The position numbers and the translations under genes are program-made. The notes under the pieces are model-generated. The model had not been told where the DNA came from and ran no database searches. It saw nothing but the letters and a program-made list of their open reading frames with translations. From assembly GCA_907165065.1 (NCBI GenBank), contig OU015540.1:4200001-4264000 (forward strand): 64,000 nt of DNA, written 5' to 3'. How positions within the stretch are numbered: position 1 is the first letter of the stretch; each line of letters begins with the position of its first letter. The DNA is from Caprimulgus europaeus (lineage: Eukaryota; Chordata; Aves; Caprimulgiformes; Caprimulgidae). Shown piece after piece: positions 57,250 through 64,000 of this stretch.

Positions 57250-59133
57250 GTAAGGCTGGAATTTGGGGAAGATGGGAAAATGGCAGGGTCGTTGCACCAG
57301 GGTCTTACTTGGGGAGAGCATCTCGGATGCAGCGGGGGCTCGCCGTGGCGTTGTGTTGGCAGGCCGGTCTCTGGCAGCGGTGGTGTGACAGAAGCGTGTG
57401 CCTTTAACGTGAGTGTGTCCTTGCAGTGGGAATATGGTGCCAGCCTCCTCCCTCCCCGCTGGTAGAGCACGTGTCTGGTGTTGGGTGCGAGTAGGACAGG
57501 CTGAGTTGAGCAGCAGTGAGGTGATAGGGAGCAGCCGGCTGGGCAGGGACCTGTAGGTGAGCTCTTGGTGTTGGGGAGTGTGTCCTCGTGTATTTTCAGG
57601 AGAGTGGACAGAGCAAGCAGGTGTTGTGGAGCTCATTGATGCTGATGTCAAAAACTGAAAGGACAGGACTGTTCCAGGTTATCTACTTTCTAGGGTCTTT
57701 CTGCTGTGTTTCTGCTGTCTTCATCTCCTGTTCCCTTCATCAGTGGGAGTTGGTTTCGCCTGACCTCTCTCAAGTGTCTGCATCGTTCTCTCTTCTGCTT
57801 TTTTCTCGTTTGCAAGTCCAGCTGCTCTTGTTTGGATGCCTGGATCTCAGCACCATTGGCCATCTAACCATCCATGGATGGCTAAGTCTCTCCAATGGGA
57901 AGGCATCTCCCATAGCTGCCTCCCTGCCTGCTATGTATTTTTGCAAATGTCCTTTCAAGACTACAAATTAGATGCAGGTGCCCAGCTCCCACTGACCATG
58001 TGCTTCTAGAAAATATGTCCTCTCGGTGGCTTTGTGTTTTGTTCCTCTTGTTTGGGTGGCTAGACAGGCTGGAGGCATCCAGAGGTGGCTGGAGTTGTGC
58101 ATGTGTGCGTGCATGAGCGTGTTACGTGTACATGTCCCCGCGTTGCAGGAATGCTTGAGCAGCCTGGCGTGGGAGATGGAGGTGCACCCTCAGCCAGTGT
58201 CCAGGGTCTGAGGTGTTGGTTTAGATGTCTGCAAAGGTCAGCAGAGAGGATGGAGGGGAGGGGAAATGCCTGGAAGCTGAGGAGTCTGCCCCGTGTCAGT
58301 GGCTTTGAGGTGGTGGTATGAGCTTGGCTAGCAGGCTTCATGTGAAGGAAGCAGCATATGAGAGCTTTTCATGGAGGCTTCTAGAGGTCTTGAGGTGTTG
58401 ACTGATCTCTCCATCCATCAGTTAGTTTCTGGAGACAGCTGGGGAGCAGTGAAAGATGTGCTTATAGTCTCACCTATTTTTTTTTTTTAATTATTATTTA
58501 TTTACTTATTTCCCCCAAATCCCGAAGCGAGCCCAAAGTCACAGATCACAAATGCCTCTGGCAGAGGGGCCAGGCTTGTGAAGCAGGTTGCCTGTCCTTT
58601 GAGCGAGCCAGTCCCTGCAGTGCCCTTGTCCCTCCACGTCACCCTGCGTGGCACTTCCTTACCACCTCCTTGCTCATACCTGAGCAACCAGAGCACGTGT
58701 CTGGGCAGTGAGGCACCTACCTGGGCCTTGAGAATCTCTCTCTGCACCTCCAGAGTCCACGAAAGTAGAGGTGGGAAAAGACCTACAAGGCCAGCTCAGC
58801 TGTCTGTCCTTCCCTCTGCTGCTCTGTACCAAATCAGGCACTTTTTGGTGGCTGTTACTCAAGACACCAGTTACTTCCTTTCAGAGACCACTTGGCAGGT
58901 CTCTTGATTCCAGCACCCTCATCTCAACTGGTGGCCAAGAGCATGCAAGAAAAGCTCCTTGGCTCTCCTGTTTGGTGGAAAACCTTGTCCAAACTGCTCT
59001 CACTTCACAGTGGACTTGGCTTCCACTGAGGATCCCCACTGACCTAGGAGGCTTTTAACCTCACTTTTGAGCTTGGTGGGGATCACAGGGAGGAAAGCCC
59101 CCCACGTTGACCCATCCTGTGCTTGGCTTGCAG
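57250..59133 (+). other. TNRC18: TNRC18 intron 13
   Basis: A 1.9-kb GT-AG intron. It has a T-run/AT-rich tract at 58,480-58,515 and a probable old CR1 relic near 58,765-58,850. No extra exon is needed: KSGK joins LSKSLL as in the family. Confidence 0.9.
58765..58850 (-). repeat. Possible ancient CR1 relic
   Basis: GGTGGGAAAAGACCTACAAG with CCAGCTCAGCTGTCTGTCC resembles a decayed reverse-orientation CR1 3' end of an older subfamily. The match is partial, so this is tentative. Confidence 0.45.
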
Positions 59134-59308
59134 ACTGAGCAAGTCCTTGTTGCTCTCTGAAGACTCTGAGACTGGTGAGGGCATGAAGAAGAGGCACAAA
59201 GGGGCCCTCCCGGAGGAGGACGAGGATGTGGAGAGCAGCAGTGGCAAGATGAAAGGGAGGAACCAGAGCTGGGAAGAGCATGATGCGGCTCCCAGCTACT
59301 CAAACGAG
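59134..59308 (+). CDS. TNRC18: TNRC18 coding exon 14 (residues 1529-1587)
   Basis: It reads LSKSLLLSEDSETGEGMKKR, then HKGALPEEDEDVESSSGKMK, then GRNQSWEEHDAAPSYSNE. Conserved anchors are SKSLL, KKRHKG and GRNQ-W-EHEA. Acidic/serine patches resemble casein kinase 2 sites (inference). Acceptor GGCTTGCAG, donor AACGAG|GTCAGT. Ends in phase 0. Confidence 0.94.
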
Positions 59309-60382
59309 GTCAGTGCCCTCCTGGGGAATATAGAGCCATGGGCCAAAAGCAGATCTCTTTCTTGCTTTGCTACTTTTGGCTTGTGCTGGATAACTCCTCC
59401 TGATCTTAGTGCATCTGCTTTCACTTCATCTGGGTTTAGAAGCTCTTCATGAGAGGACTGTCTGTGCAGCGGAGAGGTGTTGGCAAAGGCTAACATTGGC
59501 TTATGGAGACCTCTTTGGTAGGCAGCAGAGGCAAACACCTCCAAGCTGGCTGGAGCATTGCAGTGTTGCACTAGCTCTGAATCCAGAGCAGTGCTTGTCT
59601 TACCCCTGTGCCAGTTGAGATACTGGAGTGGAACAAAATTCCTGAAGCGAGGGAGGAAAGGGAGTGCAACCTTCCTATTTTAAATGCAGAATTTTCTTCT
59701 GCCTCTGTTGAGGGGATGAGATATTTACTGGAGCTTTAAGCTGCTGATGAAATCCAAAATGCATACAGGCGAAGTGCTGAGTTACAGCTGCTGTTATCTA
59801 GCTGTAGCACATGTAAAGTATATTTACTTTTTTCAAGAAGCAAGAAAATACTGAAAAGGATGTAACAGCTCTGGCTGTAATGCAGTGGTGCTGATGCTCT
59901 TGCTGAGAGGTATTTGGGTGTTTTTGGCATCCCAGCCTCTGGAGCTGGTTGATTACATGGAAATCTGTATTTATTTGGCTGGGGTTTTGGGTAAAGAAGG
60001 TTTTTAATCCTCGTGATTTCAAGAAAAGCTTGTAAAACCATCCCAAACATATCCTAAAAACCAGAAGGTGTTGAGAAAAAAAGGACTCTGAACCATGTAG
60101 TTCCATGAACATATTTCTTTTGGAAGAAAATTCAATTTTTCTAAGTTAATCTTGTAATTTTGTAGTGCTCGATAAGGGTAAAGCTGTGCTGTTTGCTGAC
60201 ATCTTCCTCTTCTTCCTCCCTAGCGCCATGGTGGGTTATGGCAACTGGGGCTTAAGACCATCGTTTTGAGGCCTTATGAACTAGGGTGTGTGAGAGGCTA
60301 TTATGAGGGCTAGTAAAATCCCTCAGGTCTGCCCTGATACCTGCTCTGTATTCACCTGTGCCTCTTCCTTTCACCTCGGCAG
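59309..60382 (+). other. TNRC18: TNRC18 intron 14
   Basis: A 1.07-kb GT-AG intron with acceptor TTTCACCTCGGCAG. The middle (59,740-60,160) is AT-rich. No other feature identified. Confidence 0.9.
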
Positions 60383-60746
60383 TTAAAGCTCAAGAAGAAG
60401 AAGGTGCCATCGGATCAGGAGCAGCTGGCCAGCAAGCTTGACAAGGCTCTGTCACTCACCAAACAAGACAAGCTCAAATCCCCCTTCAAGTTTGCTGACA
60501 GCTCTGGGGGAAAGACAAAAACTAGTGGAGGTGGCAGCAGGTACCTCCCACCCCATGAGGCTCTGCCGAGCAAAGAGGAGAAGAAGAGCTTGGCCAAGAA
60601 CCTGGGCCTGTCACTGAAAACCACCAAGGAAGGTAAAAACAAAGTGGCTGCCAAAATGAAGAAGATGGAGGTGGGGTTAAAAGTCAAAAATCAGCTCAAG
60701 GTTTCCCATTCACCAGCAATATCTGAAGTTAGCAGCTACTCCTATA
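60383..60746 (+). CDS. TNRC18: TNRC18 coding exon 15 (residues 1588-1708)
   Basis: It begins LKLKKKKVPSDQEQLASKLD and KALSLTKQDKLKSPFKFADS, almost identical to human, then a basic Ser/Gly/Lys stretch, ending SHSPAISEVSSYSY. Very lysine-rich; LKLKKKK is a likely nuclear localisation or nucleic-acid-binding patch. Donor TATA|GTAAGT leaves one base of the Asn codon completed by exon 16. Confidence 0.96.
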
Positions 60747-63384
60747 GTAAGTAACCCCTCATTTATCTCTTCGTACAGTCTGATCTGTTGTGGGGGCTTG
60801 TGGTGGCAGTTTCTGGCTTCTTTGAAGGGGTCTTGGAGATGGGTCTGATTTTGCTTATGAGGGAAAGGTGACCTCCTCCCTGGCTAATAAATGCTGCTGC
60901 ATCTTTGGGGTCAGCATGAGTTGTCCACCCAACTTGTTGTCCAAGAGGTAGCCAATATCAGTGCATCTTTTCCTGGCCTCTGTTGTACTGATCATCAATG
61001 GGGAGAAATGCTTTAAAAAATAAATTGACCCATGTTCTTGCCTTTTGGTTGGAGTAGACACTCTCCTTCTACCTGTCAGATGAGTACGCAGCCTCTGCTC
61101 CAGGAGATGGTTAATGGTTGACTTTTGAAGTCCTTATTAAATGGGGTGAGATTGGTGTTAGGATTATGCCATGGAGTCAGATGGATTGGGCAGAGCTTGC
61201 CAGTGGCCACTGATGTTTGTGAGCATCCTGCTGCCCTTCAGTGTCGTGGCTTGGTTCTTGGCTGATGATGCTCAGCCTTCCCATCTGTCTCATCGCATCT
61301 CCACCTTGATGTCCTGTGTACTGATTGCCATTTCTGAACCCAAAGCGCAGCTGAGGCAAAGGTTCCTGCAGCCGAGCAGAGCTGGGGACCCCTGTTACAG
61401 AAGGAAAAATCTGACCTGCAGATAGTGTTGGCAACACAGGAGAACCAGAGGTAGAAGAGTCTTTAATGGTTCAGGCAGACAATAGGACAGAGAGCATGTG
61501 AGGGACTTGGAGTTGATGGTTTGAGGCCTGGTTGCACACTTGTCTTAGCTCACTTGCACACACATCTTCTCCTTTGCTTGCAGTTATTTAAGTCCAATGT
61601 TAAAAACTCTTCGTACACGTAACAAATCTATCTCTTGGTGCAGCACCGGTTTAGAAATGTCACTAAAGGGGAAGATGATGAGCTAGTGATTCTCCAACTA
61701 AATAAATGTTTGGCATGAAATTAGCCATTTATGTGGCAAAATAGGAGCTATTGTGTCCACTGGACTTGAACACAGCTTTTGGCTGGCCATGCTGTACACA
61801 CGACCCAACAGTTCTGCTCTTGGATGTGCTTCACTCCCAAGGACAGACATGACTCCTAAACTGGGAGCTCTGGAGCTAATAATGAGAGGAGGAACAGGCT
61901 GTTACTGGAGCAGAAAGCCTTGGCTCGTGGCAGAGGGAGCTTTTGCAGTGCTTTGGCACTTGTGGTTTCATGAACAAAATCTCCCTCTCAGACCGAAGGG
62001 AGCTACTGTTTCCCCCCTCTCCTCTCCAGCAAGTGTCCTGGTGTAGGAATGTGCTCCTGTGCCACATGAATCTCGGCGCAGGAGGATTGTTGTCTGAGGA
62101 ACCAACTCTGAAATGGCTCAGCTTTGGTGTGTGGTTTTTCAGCTGTGTGCAGGTTCAAGGAAAGGGCTTTAGCCTGTCATTTGGTCACTCGAGCATGATG
62201 GATTTGGGGAGGCAGGTCGAGCATATGGCAGCACCTCCCATGACTGGTGGGCTGCTCTTGTGGAGGAGGAGAAGTGGGACTGGTGCCAAGTCCTTCTGCC
62301 TCCTAACCCCATGATTTTCTAGCTGGAGTCCTGAAAACCTTGGGCATAGATCCAAAGGGTGAGCTGAGCATCCTATTCCCACAGATTTTAACAGAAGTCA
62401 GATGCCCAAAACAATTTGTGTATTTGAGCTTTGGGGCCTCCTAAACTTGCTATCCCTCATTCCTTCCTCTTCACAACCAACACAATGGAGGTGGACCTGG
62501 GCTGATGCTGGCAAGCATCTACTGCTGCTCACAGGCTGGAGTGGTCCCCACCACAGCGTCCATAACATTGTGGAGCTGATGGTGTCATGAGCCAGGAGGT
62601 GACAATTCATACCAGCTTTTATTGCATCCAGGTGGACCGTACACTTTTCATTCCACTCCTCAGATGCTAGAGGGGCCACTGGATAACTTCTCACCGCTTG
62701 GCAGCTTTGTAAAGCCACAGTTCACAGACCGAGGAGTGGCTTAGTCCCTGCTCCATTTCTATGTCCTTTATATTGGACACTGCAAAGTGTCTGGGGTGGC
62801 ATGTTTGGAGTTGGACATTTGGAGTTAGACATTTGGAATTAGACATGTTGCCGGCTTGGCGGCTGGGCTCACTCCTGTTGCTTGTGTTGAAAACCCTCTG
62901 GGAGAGTTGTTTCATGTAGAAAAGGAGATTTAGGTTAGAGTGTTGAATATAACCATGGTTAAGACTTACTAAGGTCAATGGCTTGGTTGGCATCGCTGCG
63001 CATTTGGAGGACATCTTCATAGCGGAAATGTCTACCTCAGATTTCTGTTCCCGAGCTTAAAAACGCTCTTTGGATCTTGTCTTAAGGCAAGACAGGAGTC
63101 ATTTGGCCTAGGTGGAGAGTGTCTGTTTCTGACTGAAAGAAGGAAATACGTATTTCTGTGTTTATTTGGCTCCCACTTGCTGACCTCAAGACTTGTGGTG
63201 ATGGAGGGACCTGGCAGGGGTGGAATATGGTGGCATTTGGCTCCTCCTGCAGCCACTTTCCCCTCCTGGTTTACAACCTCTTCACAAAGAAATGCACCAA
63301 AAGCAACCCCCCAAAAAACCACCCCAAAAACCCCCAAGCCCCCATTCTCTGATGTAACGCTCTTCCCACCCACTTTGACCACAG
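60747..63384 (+). other. TNRC18: TNRC18 intron 15
   Basis: A 2.6-kb GT-AG intron ending CACTTTGACCACAG. It has an approximate 14-bp tandem repeat (ATTTGGAGTTAGAC) of three units at 62,801-62,845 and an A/C-rich run at 63,300-63,345 just before the acceptor. No coding signal inside. Confidence 0.9.
62801..62845 (+). repeat. Three-unit tandem repeat, about 14 bp
   Basis: Three consecutive near-copies of TTTGGAGTTRGACA in intron 15. Confidence 0.8.
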
Positions 63385-63666
63385 ATACGGACTCGGAGGA
63401 GGAGGAGGAGGGATCCCTGAGGGACGAGTGGCCGGCGCAGCCCCCATCCGCCCCCAAGCCGCAGCCGCCTGGTCTCTACAGCACGGTGGCCAGGAAGGGC
63501 AGCCGGGTGGCCAGTGGCCCCAAGGTGGCCGCTCGCAGTACAGTGACTGGGCGGCCGCTGAAGGCAAAGGCGGCGGCGGGCCGGAAGCAGCCCTTCTGCC
63601 TGCTGCTGCGGGAGGCTGAGGCAGGATCTTCCTTCAGCGACTCCTCGGAGGACTCGTTCGATCAAG
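63385..63666 (+). CDS. TNRC18: TNRC18 coding exon 16 (residues 1709-1802), last in window
   Basis: It reads NTDSEEEEEGSLRDEWPAQP, a Pro/Lys/Arg/Gly-rich middle, then GRKQPFCLLLREAEAGSSFS and DSSEDSFDQ. TDSEEEEE, DEWPAQ, RKQPFCLLLREAE and SFSDSSE-SFDQ are family-diagnostic. Donor ATCAAG|GTTACT is weak; reading through gives Gly-Tyr and then TAG. One base remains for a codon completed in exon 17, outside the window. Confidence 0.93.
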
Positions 63667-64000
63667 GTTACTAGCTTATAGCAAACGCAAACCCAAATGC
63701 ACCCCTCCGCCATGTCTGTGTGGGAGCGGGCAGGGTGGGGGGCGAGGGCCGGCGAGGGGCCTGGCGGGCCGGGGTCAGCCATTTTGATGGTCGGAGCCAG
63801 GGCGGCCATCTTTGTTCTTGGCAGCGTAGCCTGCTTTATCAGCCCAACGTTTATTTTTTATCCTTTTTGTACCTGTATCGTTGTGATATTAATACCAACT
63901 GGCTCTTTTAGAGCTTTTATATCAACTGGGTTTTAATGTCCACCTCTCCCTGCTTTCCTCTTCCCTTCCTCCCTTCAGTTTTTCCCTCACTTTCTTCCTT
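63667..64000 (+). other. TNRC18: Start of TNRC18 intron 16 with GC-rich patch
   Basis: After the weak donor come a G/C-rich patch (63,710-63,830) with two YY1-like elements (AGCCATTTTGA at 63,777 and GGCGGCCATCTTTG at 63,801) and then a T-rich, pyrimidine-rich stretch to the window end. No AATAAA was seen in this 334 bp. It could be ordinary intron or an internal promoter. Confidence 0.6.

Overview
This is vertebrate nuclear DNA, almost certainly from a bird. It contains 3'-end fragments of CR1 LINEs (the main avian retroposon), short CpG-rich patches, many simple repeats and a large intron-rich gene. No bacterial, viral or plasmid features were seen, and the ORFs longer than about 100 codons outside the exons look like chance products of GC-rich or purine-rich DNA. 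The only gene I can support is TNRC18 (trinucleotide repeat containing 18), on the + strand. It enters the window about two-fifths of the way along and runs off the right edge.

Layout. Positions 1-21,900 are intergenic or far-upstream DNA with CR1 fragments, microsatellites, one CCATCC-type minisatellite and a few AT-rich blocks that could be conserved regulatory elements. Positions about 21,940-26,960 are the promoter zone: a purine array, a long CpG-rich domain with C-runs, a CCAAT box, an inferred non-coding exon 1 ending at 24,861, a 5' intron carrying a large AAAAG-type purine array, and exon 2 with a short upstream ORF and the start codon (26,759). Intron 2 is about 18 kb (26,958-44,960). 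Fourteen further coding exons then run from 44,961 to 63,666, with intron 16 continuing past the window end.

The exon model rests on GT/AG sites, unbroken reading frame across every junction and residue-level resemblance to human TNRC18 recalled from memory. The 15 coding segments sum to 5,407 nt, or 1,802 complete codons, roughly the N-terminal 60 percent of a protein that is about 2,970 residues in human. Visible features are a SUMO-interacting-motif-like VVDLT core, a seven-serine run from an AGC repeat, a proline/serine-rich centre, a basic coiled-coil-like helix, an AT-hook, a lysine-rich stretch and an acidic serine-rich segment. The C-terminal BAH domain, the known H3K9me3-binding part linked to silencing of endogenous retroelements, would lie beyond the window.

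I did not find a new multi-gene system. The points most worth checking are regulatory or structural: three or four related purine arrays around the promoter, upstream ORFs, a NAGNAG tandem splice acceptor, a weak donor followed at once by an in-frame stop, two or three internal CpG patches that could be alternative promoters, and candidate conserved non-coding blocks.
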